Shown: positions 44,723-53,961, numbered from the stretch's first letter. The stretch is 64,000 bases of DNA from Tenacibaculum soleae (GCF_001693415.1 NZ_MAKX01000024.1:234209-298208); one strand, 5' to 3'. Made by a program: numbers and translations. Notes: generated by a model from the letters alone, not told the origin.

Positions 44723-45240
44723 TATAAATAACGCTCTTTAATAATGTTAATATGCCAAACACTGTGGCCTAATAATATAAAAGCACAAGCACGCGCAGAG
44801 ACTGGAGAATCACTTGCTGTACCTAGGTTTTTTAAATTTTCGTTAGTAATACTGTTAATTAAATTGATAGAATACATACGACCAATTGTAAATTCTTCAA
44901 TTAAATCATTGATAGATTTATCGTTTGCTGCTGATGGATCTACATAAATATCTTGATCAAAACCAGCTAAAGCAGTCGTGTCTTTACGTGCTATTCGTAA
45001 AAAACGATACATAAAAATGCGTTCAGTATCAATAATATGTTGCAAAACCTCTTTTACAGTCCATTTTTTTGGTTGATAACGGAATTCTAATTTATCTTCT
45101 GGAAGTGACGAAAAGAAATCAATCACTATGTTTTTGTCTTCTTGAAAACCATAATTTAGTTCAGTTTCGGTCGGAACTAAATTCAAATAATTCAAATAGT
45201 ATTCATCAAATTCGTTTGGTTGTAATTCTTGTTTTTTCAT
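44722..45240 (-). CDS. DinB family protein
   Basis: The 172-aa protein is of the DinB fold, with the conserved helix VKEVLQHIIDTERIF (metal His) and the later LGHSVWHINIIKERYL (two metal His). DinB-like proteins in this group are putative metal-dependent thiol S-transferases. It overlaps the DUF1272 gene and follows prmC by 12 bases. Confidence 0.87.
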   Translation of the reverse strand: MKKQELQPNEFDEYYLNYLNLVPTETELNYGFQEDKNIVIDFFSSLPEDKLEFRYQPKKWTVKEVLQHIIDTERIFMYRFLRIARKDTTALAGFDQDIYVDPSAANDKSINDLIEEFTIGRMYSINLINSITNENLKNLGTASDSPVSARACAFILLGHSVWHINIIKERYL

Positions 45241-45252
45241 GATGTTTTGTTT

Positions 45253-46128
45253 TTATAAGCTGGCTTTTATCATTCGATCATTACCAACAAAATCTTTTTT
45301 AAGTTCGATGTTTTTAAATCCTTTTTTATTTAATATTTCGACGGTTTCTTTTCCTAAATATTGATTAATTTCAAAAAACAACAATCCGTTTTTGGTAAGG
45401 TGCCTTACTGCTAAATTGGCAATTTTATCGTAAAAAATTAACGGATTATTATCTTCAACAAACAGGGCTAGGTGTGGTTCGTTTTCTAAAACATTATTTT
45501 TAATTTCTACTTTTTCTAAATTACGAACATAAGGTGGATTTGATACAATAATATCTATTTTTTTGCTGTCTAAAACTTGATTTAAATCATCAGTATATAA
45601 AATATCTTGTTCAATAAAATTTATTTCAACCGTATTTAATTTAGCATTTTTTCTTGCTACTTTTAAAGCTTCCGATGAAACGTCGATAGCTGAAACAATT
45701 GTGTTCGGTAAATTGTGCTTAATTGAAATGGGAATACATCCTGTTCCGGTTCCAATATCAAGTATTGAAAAATTAATTATATTTTTACCATGTGCTTCTG
45801 AAACTTCGGTAATGATCCATTCAACTAATTCTTCTGTTTCAGGTCTCGGAATTAAGGTGTTTTTATTTACTAAAAAAGGCAAACCATAAAACTCGGTATT
45901 ACCTATTATATATTGAATAGGTTCCTCTTTTAATAAACGTTCAGTTATGTTTTGTAACTGATTTAAAACATCCGAAGAAATTAAAAAATCAGCTTTTAAA
46001 ACACTACCTATTCGTTTAAAACCTAATATTTCTTCAATCAATATAAAAAAGAAAGAATCTATTTCTGATTGTGGATAAACAGAAGAGAGTTGCTTTGTGA
46101 AAACGCTTTTAAAATCTTTTAAAATCAT
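45253..46128 (-). CDS. prmC: Release factor glutamine methyltransferase PrmC
   Basis: The 291-aa protein has the N-terminal helical domain of PrmC, the SAM-binding motif ILDIGTGTGCIPISI and the catalytic IVSNPPYV motif that methylates the GGQ glutamine of RF1 and RF2. IIGNTEFYGL and LIPRPETEELVEWI are typical. It is 2 bases downstream of the GNAT gene and forms the start of the long operon. Confidence 0.93.
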   Translation of the reverse strand: MILKDFKSVFTKQLSSVYPQSEIDSFFFILIEEILGFKRIGSVLKADFLISSDVLNQLQNITERLLKEEPIQYIIGNTEFYGLPFLVNKNTLIPRPETEELVEWIITEVSEAHGKNIINFSILDIGTGTGCIPISIKHNLPNTIVSAIDVSSEALKVARKNAKLNTVEINFIEQDILYTDDLNQVLDSKKIDIIVSNPPYVRNLEKVEIKNNVLENEPHLALFVEDNNPLIFYDKIANLAVRHLTKNGLLFFEINQYLGKETVEILNKKGFKNIELKKDFVGNDRMIKASL

Positions 46129-46130
46129 GT

Positions 46131-46622
46131 TTATAAATTTTTAAGCATCCAAACATTACATGAATAATGACCAGTGTTTCCCATAGGTTTTTCTAAATTA
46201 ATAAATCCATTTTTAGCGTACAATGCTCTCGCAGCATCCATATACGGCATGGTTTCTAAATAGCATTGTTTAAAACCTTGTTCTTTAGCTTTAGACAAAC
46301 AAAAATTAATTAATTTACTACCCAAACCTTTGCCACGAGCAATTGGCAAAAAATACATTTTTTGTAACTCACAAATAAGGTTTTCAAAACCAGGTAAATC
46401 AGCAAAACCAACTCCGCCAACTATTTTTTGCTGATACTCAACAACAAAGTAAGCTGTTTTATTTTTTTGATAAGTTTCAAACATTTCATCAGTTGCTTTA
46501 TCTTCATAAGCAGTACCTACTTTTGGGGCACCAAATTCAGTTAAAACATTACGAATAACTTTTGCTATTTGCTGATTATCGTTGGGTTTTATTTCTCTAA
46601 TAATAAAATCGGAAGGAGTCAT
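46131..46622 (-). CDS. GNAT family N-acetyltransferase
   Basis: The 163-aa protein has an N-terminal IREIKPNDNQQIAKVIRNVL strand-helix, the acetyl-CoA site LQKMYFLPIARGKGLGSKLI (R/QxxGxG with ARGKGLG), and a C-terminal ARALYAKNGFINLEKPMG. Substrate unknown. It is probably the first gene of the minus-strand operon; a divergent lipoprotein gene starts 51 bases away and carries its own promoter. Confidence 0.88.
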   Translation of the reverse strand: MTPSDFIIREIKPNDNQQIAKVIRNVLTEFGAPKVGTAYEDKATDEMFETYQKNKTAYFVVEYQQKIVGGVGFADLPGFENLICELQKMYFLPIARGKGLGSKLINFCLSKAKEQGFKQCYLETMPYMDAARALYAKNGFINLEKPMGNTGHYSCNVWMLKNL

Positions 46623-46632
46623 ATGAATACCT

Positions 46633-46640
46633 TATTTTTG
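46633..46640 (+). promoter_or_regulatory. Promoter -7 box for LEA2-like lipoprotein gene
   Basis: TATTTTTG fits TAnnTTTG, 33 bases before the ATG at 46673. The -33 region would lie inside the start of the divergent GNAT gene. Confidence 0.5.
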
Positions 46641-46672
46641 CAACGCAAATTACCTAAATTTTAAGAAATCAA

Positions 46673-47134
46673 ATGAAGAAGTGGCTGTTTTTTATAATAA
46701 TATTGTTTGTTTTAAGCTGTTCGGTTAAAAAGAAACCTGTTTTTATAAAGGTTGATAGCATCAAAATTGCTTCAGTAGCTTTAGATACTATTAGATTAAA
46801 AGCAATTGCAATTTTTAAAAATGAGAATAATATTGGTGGTAAAATAGCTACCGATGAAATAAAGGTAATTGTAAATGGCAACCAATTAGCTCAAGTATCT
46901 TCAGAAGAGTTTAAAGTACCTGCAAATAAAGAGTTTTCAATTCCTTTAAAAGTGGTAATTCCTGCTAAAAAAGTGTTTGATAATAATAAAAATGGAGTTT
47001 TGGGAGGTTTACTTAATTCACTTATTAGTAAAAAAATAAAAGTACAATTAAAAGGTGATTTAAAATATAAGGTATTTGGTTTTTCTCATGTTTATTCGAT
47101 TGATAAAACTGAAGATGTTAACATAAAATTTTAA
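46673..47134 (+). CDS. LEA type 2 (WHy-domain-like) lipoprotein
   Basis: The 153-aa protein has a lipoprotein signal (MKKWLFFIIILFVLSC, Cys16) and then a single beta-rich domain like LEA14/WHy, with alternating strands and a FKVPANKEFSIPLKVVIPAKK segment. Such domains are often found on secreted or stress proteins in Bacteroidota. It is four bases upstream of ribD, with which it is probably cotranscribed. Confidence 0.8.
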   Translation: MKKWLFFIIILFVLSCSVKKKPVFIKVDSIKIASVALDTIRLKAIAIFKNENNIGGKIATDEIKVIVNGNQLAQVSSEEFKVPANKEFSIPLKVVIPAKKVFDNNKNGVLGGLLNSLISKKIKVQLKGDLKYKVFGFSHVYSIDKTEDVNIKF

Positions 47135-47138
47135 TTTC

Positions 47139-48194
47139 TTGGAGCACGAAAAATACATAAAACGTTGTTTGCAATTAGCTAAAAATGGTATCGGTAGTAC
47201 ACGCCCAAACCCTTCTGTTGGGGCAGTAATTGTACTTAATAATAAGATTATTGCTGAAGGTTTTACATCTCCTTACGGAGAAAGTCATGCCGAGGTAAAC
47301 GCTATAAATGCGGTTAAAAATAAAAATCTTTTAACAGAAGCTACAATTTATGTAACCTTAGAGCCTTGTTCTCATTATGGAAAAACACCACCTTGTGCTG
47401 ATTTAATTGTAAAACATCAATTAAAAAAAGTAGTAATTGGTTGTGTGGATACCAATAGTTTGGTTGCTGGAAAAGGTATTGAACGTTTAAAAAATGCAGG
47501 CATAAATGTAGTTGTTGGTATCTTAGAAAATGAATGTAAAAAACATCACAAAAGATTTTTTACAGTTCAAAATAAAAAACGACCATATATTATTTTAAAA
47601 TGGGCGCAATCGCAAGATGGTTTTATAGCTCCAAAAACAAAAAATGAGCAAAAACCAGTTTGGATATCTAATCAATATTCGCAACAATTAGTGCACAAAT
47701 ATCGAAGTGAAGAACATGCAATTTTGGTGGGTACTAATACAGTAGTTGCTGACAACCCGTCGTTAACAGTACGTAATTGGTCTGGAAATAACCCAGTTAG
47801 AATAGTGTTAGATAAAAATTTACGAATACCTAAAGAAGCTACTGTTTTAAACGGAAAAGTAAAAACAATTGTTATTCTTAATTCTAAAACCAACCAAGAA
47901 GAGTATCAGTTCGAACACAGTAAAGAACTTGTTTTTGAACCTATTAATTTTGCATCCCGCGTAGCGGAACAAATTTGTATTGTGTTACAAAAACACAACA
48001 TTCAATCGGTAATAATTGAAGGTGGTACGCAAACTTTGCAAACTTTTATAAATGCTAATTTATGGGATGAAGCAAAGGTGTTTACAGGTAAGTCATTATT
48101 TAAAAATGGAGTAGAAGCTCCTGATTTTAATGGGAAATTAAATAAACAAATATACATCGGCAATGATGTTTTAAAGACATATATAAATGATTAA
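47139..48194 (+). CDS. ribD: Riboflavin biosynthesis bifunctional deaminase/reductase RibD
   Basis: The 351-aa protein has an N-terminal deaminase domain (HAEVNAI with zinc His, then PCSHYGKTPPCADLI zinc Cys pair) and a C-terminal reductase domain (VWISN ... ILVGTNTVVADNPSLTVR, VIIEGGTQTL). It makes 5-amino-6-(ribitylamino)uracil phosphate in riboflavin synthesis. The start is a TTG: no ATG exists nearby and translation from 47139 gives MEHEKYIKRCLQLA, the normal RibD N-terminus. It overlaps the HAD gene by 8 bases. Confidence 0.93.
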   Translation: MEHEKYIKRCLQLAKNGIGSTRPNPSVGAVIVLNNKIIAEGFTSPYGESHAEVNAINAVKNKNLLTEATIYVTLEPCSHYGKTPPCADLIVKHQLKKVVIGCVDTNSLVAGKGIERLKNAGINVVVGILENECKKHHKRFFTVQNKKRPYIILKWAQSQDGFIAPKTKNEQKPVWISNQYSQQLVHKYRSEEHAILVGTNTVVADNPSLTVRNWSGNNPVRIVLDKNLRIPKEATVLNGKVKTIVILNSKTNQEEYQFEHSKELVFEPINFASRVAEQICIVLQKHNIQSVIIEGGTQTLQTFINANLWDEAKVFTGKSLFKNGVEAPDFNGKLNKQIYIGNDVLKTYIND

Positions 48195-48798
48195 AAATAT
48201 CATTTTTGATTTTGGTGATATCTTCATCAATTTAGATAAACAAGCAACTTATAAAGAGTTGGCAAAATTAGGAGTTACAAGTATTTCTGAAGACATGATT
48301 AATACCTATCATCAGTATGAAATGGGATTAATTTCTACAGATGATTTTGTTGGTTTTTATAAACAAAAATTTCCGCAATTAAGTAGCGAAAATTTAATAA
48401 ATGCATGGAATGCTATCTTGTTAGATTTTCCGTTACAAAGATTGTCGTTTTTAAAAGAATTAGCTGGATCAAAAAAGTATCGTTTATTTTTATTAAGTAA
48501 TACAAATGATTTACATATTTCATGGATTAAAAATGATTGGGGAACTGAACTGTATAATGAATTTAAAAATTGTTTTGAGCAATTTTATTTATCACATGAA
48601 ATAAATTTTAGAAAACCCAACGCAAATATTTATGAATTTGTTTTAAGTGAAAACAACTTAAAAGCCTCAGAAACTATTTTTGTTGATGATTTAAAAGAAA
48701 ATACAGATGCGGCTACCGAATTAGGTATAAAAGTTTGGAATTTAGTTCCAGGAAAAGATGAAGTGACTAATTTATTAAATAAGCTCGAGTTTAATTAA
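48187..48798 (+). CDS. HAD-superfamily hydrolase
   Basis: The 203-aa protein has the HAD phosphatase motifs: a nucleophile region IIFDFGDIFINLD, LFLLSNTND, a lysine in NFRKPNANIYEF and VDDLKENTDAATELGIK. It resembles YihX/epoxide-hydrolase-type HADs rather than the classic DxDGT form. Being next to ribD, it might supply the missing phosphatase step of riboflavin synthesis, but this is only an idea from context; the motif is too general. It overlaps ribD by 8 bases. Confidence 0.86.
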   Translation: MIKNIIFDFGDIFINLDKQATYKELAKLGVTSISEDMINTYHQYEMGLISTDDFVGFYKQKFPQLSSENLINAWNAILLDFPLQRLSFLKELAGSKKYRLFLLSNTNDLHISWIKNDWGTELYNEFKNCFEQFYLSHEINFRKPNANIYEFVLSENNLKASETIFVDDLKENTDAATELGIKVWNLVPGKDEVTNLLNKLEFN

Positions 48799-48799
48799 T

Positions 48800-49660
48800 A
48801 TGATACACTTAATTTTAAGTATTCTTTTTTCAACTTCTCTATTTGTAATATTTAAATACTTTAAAGTTTTTAAAATAAACACATTACAAGCTATTGTTGT
48901 TAATTATTTTGTTGCTTTTATATTGGGAGCGTTTTTATCTAATTCATTTGGTAAATTAGCAACTATTGGAAATCAACCATGGATTTATGGAACTTTTTTA
49001 TTAGGTTTTTTATTTGTTACTATTTTTTTTGTGATGGCAAAAACATCGCAAGAAAACGGAGTGTCAGTTGCTTCTATTGCTGGTAAAATGTCAGTGGTTG
49101 TGCCTATTTTTTTTGGTATTGTTTTGTATAATGAAAGTATAACAATTCTTAAGGTTTTAGGAACCATAATTGCACTTACAGCTGTTTATTTGTCTTCAGC
49201 TAAAGAAAAAAAAGAAACAGGTCAAGCAAACTTACTTTTTCCAATCTTGTTATTTATTGGTTCAGGGGTTATTGATACTACTTTAAAGTATGTTGAAATT
49301 AATTATGTTGCGTTAGATCAGGTAGAGTTTTTCTCATCAAGTTTATTCGGATTTGCAGCATTTTTCGGAACTATTATTTTACTTATAAATCAAAAAATAA
49401 CTAAAGAAAAGTTTGAATTTAAAAACCTTCTTGCTGGTGTAGTATTAGGAGTTCCTAATTATTATTCAATTGTTTTTTTAATAAAAGCATTACAAAACAA
49501 GGATTTTGAAAGTTCTACTTTATTTACCATTAATAATGTTGGTATTGTAATTGTTTCTACTTTAATTGGCTTATTGTTATTTAAAGAAAATTTTAGTGTA
49601 AAAAACAAAATCGGTGTTGGGTTGGCTATTTTAGGAATCATTTTAATAACTATTGCCTAA
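48800..49660 (+). CDS. EamA family membrane transporter
   Basis: The 286-aa protein has ten predicted membrane helices forming two EamA repeats, with the typical closing VGLAILGIILITIA helix and FVMAKTSQENGVSVASIAGKM in the middle of the first repeat. It is probably an exporter of metabolites or amino acids; substrate unknown. Its last base overlaps the next gene's ATG. Confidence 0.88.
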   Translation: MIHLILSILFSTSLFVIFKYFKVFKINTLQAIVVNYFVAFILGAFLSNSFGKLATIGNQPWIYGTFLLGFLFVTIFFVMAKTSQENGVSVASIAGKMSVVVPIFFGIVLYNESITILKVLGTIIALTAVYLSSAKEKKETGQANLLFPILLFIGSGVIDTTLKYVEINYVALDQVEFFSSSLFGFAAFFGTIILLINQKITKEKFEFKNLLAGVVLGVPNYYSIVFLIKALQNKDFESSTLFTINNVGIVIVSTLIGLLLFKENFSVKNKIGVGLAILGIILITIA

Positions 49661-50274
49661 TGAGTGAAATTAAAGACACCTATAAAACGATTGATGTAGC
49701 ATCTGAAGAAACGCTTTTTAAAGACAGAAATAGTAAGTTTTTTGGGTATGCATTTCCTGTATTTACTGAAGATGAGATAAAAGAAGCTTTAGAAGGTTTG
49801 AGGAAAAAACACCATTCGGCACGTCATTTTTGCTACGCTTGGCAATTAGGGACAGAAACAACTCGCTTTAGAGCAAATGATGATGGAGAGCCAAGTAACT
49901 CGGCAGGAATGCCTATTTACGGACAGTTACAAGCTTTTGATGTAACTAATATTTTAGTAGTTTCTGTACGTTATTTTGGCGGAACTAAGCTGGGTGTTGG
50001 CGGATTGATAAATGCGTATAGAACATCAGCACAGTTAGCTTTAGATATTTCAGAAATTAAAGAAAAAACAATTGATATTCAATACTTATTAAAGTTCGGA
50101 TATGATATGATGAATAAAGTACAGCGTATTGTTAAAGAACGAAACCTAAACATCATCGCTCAAAAATTAGAAATGGATTGTGAATATACTATTTCAGTTC
50201 GTAAAAAAGAAGCACAAACGATTTTTGATATTTTTGATACCCTTTTTAAAGTTGAAATAAAAGAAGTTGAGTAA
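49660..50274 (+). CDS. YigZ/IMPACT family protein
   Basis: The 204-aa protein has the YigZ N-terminal (FKDRNSKFFGYAFPV) and the HHSARHFCYAWQLG, DDGEPSNSAGMPIYGQLQ and VRYFGGTKLGVGGL motifs, with a short C-terminal domain. YigZ-type proteins (UPF0029) are related to yeast Yih1/IMPACT and bind nucleic acids; their bacterial role is unclear. It overlaps the EamA stop by one base. Confidence 0.9.
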   Translation: MSEIKDTYKTIDVASEETLFKDRNSKFFGYAFPVFTEDEIKEALEGLRKKHHSARHFCYAWQLGTETTRFRANDDGEPSNSAGMPIYGQLQAFDVTNILVVSVRYFGGTKLGVGGLINAYRTSAQLALDISEIKEKTIDIQYLLKFGYDMMNKVQRIVKERNLNIIAQKLEMDCEYTISVRKKEAQTIFDIFDTLFKVEIKEVE

Positions 50275-50275
50275 A

Positions 50276-51142
50276 ATGCAAACAACCAAACTTACCTCAA
50301 AAAGTATATTACCACTCACATGCTCTAGATCGGGTACCTGTTGTTTTGGTAAAGATGTAATGTTAAACCCGTGGGAGCTATTTCGTTTTAGTAATGAAAA
50401 GAAAGTTACAGTTAAAGAATTTCGTGATTTATATACCGAATATGGTGGAATTCAATTATTATTTGATGGAAAGCAAGATAAAAAAGGACAAAAATCGTGT
50501 AGTCAATATATAGAAAATTCGGGTTGCAGCGTACATCTTGGTCGTCCGTTAGCTTGTCGCTTGTATCCATTAGGTCGTCAAATACAATTTGATAAAGCAC
50601 ATTATATTTATGAAGGAAAACAATTTCCTTGTTTAAATGATTGTGCAGAAGTTTTAGAGTTACCTAAACTTAGCGTAGAGGATTACCTTAAAGGACAGAA
50701 AGCAAATAAATTTGAAAAAGCTTTAGACGAATATTTAATTGTAATGCAAAATATTGCTGATATTGGTTTCGAGTTGCTTTTAGATACTGGTTTAGCAGCA
50801 TCAGGTGATACTAAAACATTGGCTTTATGGAGAGCTTCTGGTTGTGAAACACATGAGTTATCTGCAAAAAGAATAGGGCAAGAGTGGGTAGATTGTTTAA
50901 TGATACCCAAAATAACTATTGATACTGAAAACCCTGTTAGTTTTGCTAAAAAACACAATGAATTATTATTGTTAAAAGCACAAGAACAATTTGGAGGTAT
51001 TCAAACCTTTAAAGAAATACAAGAAGCATCTAGTTTGTTAATTGCTGTTGCATTGCATTTATCTAGAGGCTTAGGCGCTGATACCAAAGGAATTTCTGAA
51101 CATTGGATTGAAATTGCAAAATCTCACGGAGCTCAAGAATAG
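50276..51142 (+). CDS. YkgJ family cysteine-cluster protein
   Basis: The 288-aa protein has the YkgJ/Fli B cysteine cluster near the N-terminus: CSRSGTCCFGKDVML, then SCSQYIENSGCSVHLGRPLACRLYPLGRQ, with FPCLNDCAEV. It would chelate iron-sulfur or zinc ions; the function is unknown. The frame can be read from a TTG at 50267 inside the YigZ gene, but ATG 50276 is a simpler start. It ends the plus-strand operon of ribD to YkgJ. Confidence 0.83.
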   Translation: MQTTKLTSKSILPLTCSRSGTCCFGKDVMLNPWELFRFSNEKKVTVKEFRDLYTEYGGIQLLFDGKQDKKGQKSCSQYIENSGCSVHLGRPLACRLYPLGRQIQFDKAHYIYEGKQFPCLNDCAEVLELPKLSVEDYLKGQKANKFEKALDEYLIVMQNIADIGFELLLDTGLAASGDTKTLALWRASGCETHELSAKRIGQEWVDCLMIPKITIDTENPVSFAKKHNELLLLKAQEQFGGIQTFKEIQEASSLLIAVALHLSRGLGADTKGISEHWIEIAKSHGAQE

Positions 51143-51153
51143 TTTTTAATCAT

Positions 51154-51180
51154 CAATCAAAGAAAAAACCAGTTTGATTG
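51154..51180 (+). terminator. Hairpin after the YkgJ-type gene
   Basis: CAATCAAA pairs perfectly with TTTGATTG around an 11-base loop, 11 bases after the stop. The T-run is weak, so termination is only probable. Confidence 0.4.
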
Positions 51181-51250
51181 TTAACACAAAATCTCATAAC
51201 TTGCTATCTTAACGAAATCTACAGTAAAAAGTAGGTTTAAACTGTGGTTT

Positions 51251-52822
51251 GTGAGTTTAAATAAAAAATATGACTATATTATTATAGGAAGCGGTTTTGG
51301 AGGTTCAGTGAGTGCTTTACGTTTATCTGAAAAAGGTTATAAAGTTTTAGTAATTGAAAAAGGAAAATGGTATAAAGCTAACGATTTTCCTAAAAACAAT
51401 TGGAACTTAAAAAAATGGCTTTGGATGCCTAAGTTGCGATTTTTCGGCATTATGAAATTGACTATTTTTAGACATATTGCCATAGTTTCTGGTACAGGAG
51501 TTGGTGGTGGGTCATTAGTATATGCCAATACTTTGCCGGTACCAAAATCTACATTCTTTAAAACTGGTAGCTGGAGAAATCTTTTAGATTGGGAAGAAGA
51601 ACTTTTTCCATATTATGAAAAAGCATTAAAAATGTTAGGAGCAACCAAAAACCCTAAATTATATGATGGCGATATCGGGCTTAAAAAAGTAGCCAATCAA
51701 CTTAATATTTCCGACAAGTTTGATGCACCAAATGTCGCCGTTTATTTTGGAGAAGAAAATGTAACTAAAAAAGATCCATATTTTAAAGGTAAAGGGCCTG
51801 AAAGGACAGGTTGTAACTTTTGTGGTGCTTGTATGACAGGTTGTAGAAATAATTCTAAAAACACCTTAGATAAAAATTATTTATACTTGGCACAACAAAA
51901 CGGAGCAAAAATACTTGCCGAAAATGAAGTATATGATGTGCAACCTATTAATACTATTGATGGTAGCAGTGGTTATGAAGTATTTATAAAAACAAGTACA
52001 ACGCTTTTTAAAAAACGTCAAAAAATTAAAACAAAAGCAGTAGTTTTTTCTGGTGGCGTTTTAGGAACAATCAAGCTATTATTAAAACTAAAAAAAGATT
52101 CATTACCTAATATTTCAGATAGATTAGGATTGGATATTAGAACCAATAACGAAACTTTGGTAAGTGTATCTACTTTAGATAAAGATAAAAATTTCTCAAA
52201 AGGTGTAGCTATCGGAAGTATTTTGGATACTGATGAAAACTCTCATTTAGAAATTGTACGATACGGTAAAGGTTCTAATGCTTGGAAATTATTACACTTA
52301 CCATATGTAGCCAATAATAACGTATTTTCTCGTTTAATAATGATGTTTGTTTCGTTATTAAAATCGCCTATAAAATACTTTGAAATTTATTTTATAAATA
52401 GTTGGGCAAAAAAAACAGTGGTACTATTATTTATGCAAACTTTAGATAGCACATTAAAGTTTAAACGTAATATATTTGGTTTAATGACTTCTACCATTAA
52501 TTCAGGTAAAAAGCCAACGCCATTTATAAAGGAATCAAAAGAATTAGTAAAAGCGTACAGTAAAGCTGTAAACGGTGTTAGTACCTCGTTCGCATTAGAA
52601 ACTATTGCGGGTATTCCATCAACAGCACATGTTTTAGGTGGCGCTGTTATGGGAAATAATGCATCAAAAGGTGTGATTGATAAAAACAATAAAATTTTCG
52701 GATATAAGAATTTGTACGTTATTGATGGATCGATGATTTCGGCAAACCCAGGAGTAAATCCTTCTTTATCAATTACCGCTATTGCAGAACGGGCAATGAG
52801 TCAAATTCCTTCAAAAAAATAA
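51251..52822 (+). CDS. GMC-like FAD oxidoreductase with CxxCxxCxxxC cluster
   Basis: The 523-aa protein starts at GTG with the FAD-binding YIIIGSGFGGS (residues 9-19), has GTGVGGGSLVYANT and closes with GVNPSLSITAIAERAM, as in the cholesterol-oxidase-like branch of the GMC family. A TGCNFCGACMTGCRNNSKNT segment (about 190-209) gives C-x2-C-x2-C-x3-C, the pattern of a 4Fe-4S site, typical of a flavoprotein subgroup. The substrate is unknown; sterol is unlikely to be endogenous. It lies 6 bases before the alpha/beta hydrolase gene. Confidence 0.85.
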   Translation: MSLNKKYDYIIIGSGFGGSVSALRLSEKGYKVLVIEKGKWYKANDFPKNNWNLKKWLWMPKLRFFGIMKLTIFRHIAIVSGTGVGGGSLVYANTLPVPKSTFFKTGSWRNLLDWEEELFPYYEKALKMLGATKNPKLYDGDIGLKKVANQLNISDKFDAPNVAVYFGEENVTKKDPYFKGKGPERTGCNFCGACMTGCRNNSKNTLDKNYLYLAQQNGAKILAENEVYDVQPINTIDGSSGYEVFIKTSTTLFKKRQKIKTKAVVFSGGVLGTIKLLLKLKKDSLPNISDRLGLDIRTNNETLVSVSTLDKDKNFSKGVAIGSILDTDENSHLEIVRYGKGSNAWKLLHLPYVANNNVFSRLIMMFVSLLKSPIKYFEIYFINSWAKKTVVLLFMQTLDSTLKFKRNIFGLMTSTINSGKKPTPFIKESKELVKAYSKAVNGVSTSFALETIAGIPSTAHVLGGAVMGNNASKGVIDKNNKIFGYKNLYVIDGSMISANPGVNPSLSITAIAERAMSQIPSKK

Positions 52823-52828
52823 TTAAAC

Positions 52829-53764
52829 ATGAAAAAGGTAATAAAAATACTTTTAACAATTGTTTTGCTAATTTTTGGAATGATTATTATTTTCTTTGGA
52901 TATCAAGATATTTCTGTTGAAAAATTAAAGGTTAAATATGCAAACCAAGCATCTTCATTTGTTACTATTGATGGAATGGAAGTACATTATCGTGATGAAG
53001 GAATAAAATCAGATAATATTCCTATTGTGTTAATTCACGGAACAGGCGCAAGCCTACACACTTTTGATGCTTGGACGGATGAATTAAAAAAAATAAAAAG
53101 AGTGATTAGAATGGATTTACCAGCTTATGGGTTAACTGGTCCATTTCCTAACAGAAATTATTCGATGGATAATTATGTAAAATTTATAAAAAACTTTTTA
53201 GCTAAACTAGGAGTAAAGAAATGTGTTATAGCAGGTAACTCTTTAGGTGGCCAAATAGCATGGAACTTTACTGCAACACACGCCACGATAGTGCAAAAAT
53301 TAATTTTAATTGATGCTGCTGGTTACCCCACGAAATCTAAAAGTATTCCGATAGCTTTTAAAGTAGCGCAAACACCTATTTTAAATAAATTGCTGTTATA
53401 TGTAACACCTCGTTTTTTAGTAAAAGCAAGTGTAGAAAATGTATATTTTGATAAAACTAAAGTAACAGAAAAAATTGTAAATCGATATTTTGACCTAACA
53501 TTAAGAAAAGGAAATAGAAAAGCCTTTGTAGATCGACTTAATATGAAAAAAACAATAACATCTTTTGATAAAATAAAATCAATACAACAACCGACTTTAA
53601 TATTATGGGGATCAGAAGACTTATTGATTCCGGTAGAAAACGCCTATAAATTTCAAAAAGATTTACCCAATAATAAACTTGTTATATTAAATAAAGTAGG
53701 GCATACACCTATGGAAGAAAGTCCGAGACAAAGTTTAAAATCAGTTCAAGAATTTTTAGAATAG
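52829..53764 (+). CDS. Alpha/beta hydrolase, membrane-anchored
   Basis: The 311-aa protein has an N-terminal membrane helix (about 4-24), the oxyanion HGTG, the nucleophile elbow GNSLGG (Ser), an acid region in LILWGSEDLLIP and the catalytic His in KVGHTPMEESP. It is of the epoxide-hydrolase/lipase-like group. It follows the GMC oxidoreductase by 6 bases, so the two probably act on the same compound (inference). Confidence 0.88.
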   Translation: MKKVIKILLTIVLLIFGMIIIFFGYQDISVEKLKVKYANQASSFVTIDGMEVHYRDEGIKSDNIPIVLIHGTGASLHTFDAWTDELKKIKRVIRMDLPAYGLTGPFPNRNYSMDNYVKFIKNFLAKLGVKKCVIAGNSLGGQIAWNFTATHATIVQKLILIDAAGYPTKSKSIPIAFKVAQTPILNKLLLYVTPRFLVKASVENVYFDKTKVTEKIVNRYFDLTLRKGNRKAFVDRLNMKKTITSFDKIKSIQQPTLILWGSEDLLIPVENAYKFQKDLPNNKLVILNKVGHTPMEESPRQSLKSVQEFLE

Positions 53765-53830
53765 TTTTTTTGATAAAATTCTCAACCCCTTAAATTTAAA
53801 ACCTTTATAGGTTATTTAAATAAAACTTCG

Positions 53831-53838
53831 TAAATTTG
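53831..53838 (+). promoter_or_regulatory. Promoter -7 box and long leader for rpsA
   Basis: TAAATTTG matches TAnnTTTG; 123 bases then separate it from the ATG at 53962. Such a leader is long for these genomes and may hold autoregulatory structure, but I see no known motif in it. Confidence 0.6.
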
Positions 53839-53961
53839 CACGCCTTTTTACAAGAACAGGTTTATAAAAGGTTAAAAACAAATTTATATAAGTTTAATTT
53901 CTCTTTGCATTAGTATTGTTAATAATCTGGCTAATAAAAAGATACAAAAATTATTTCAGAC

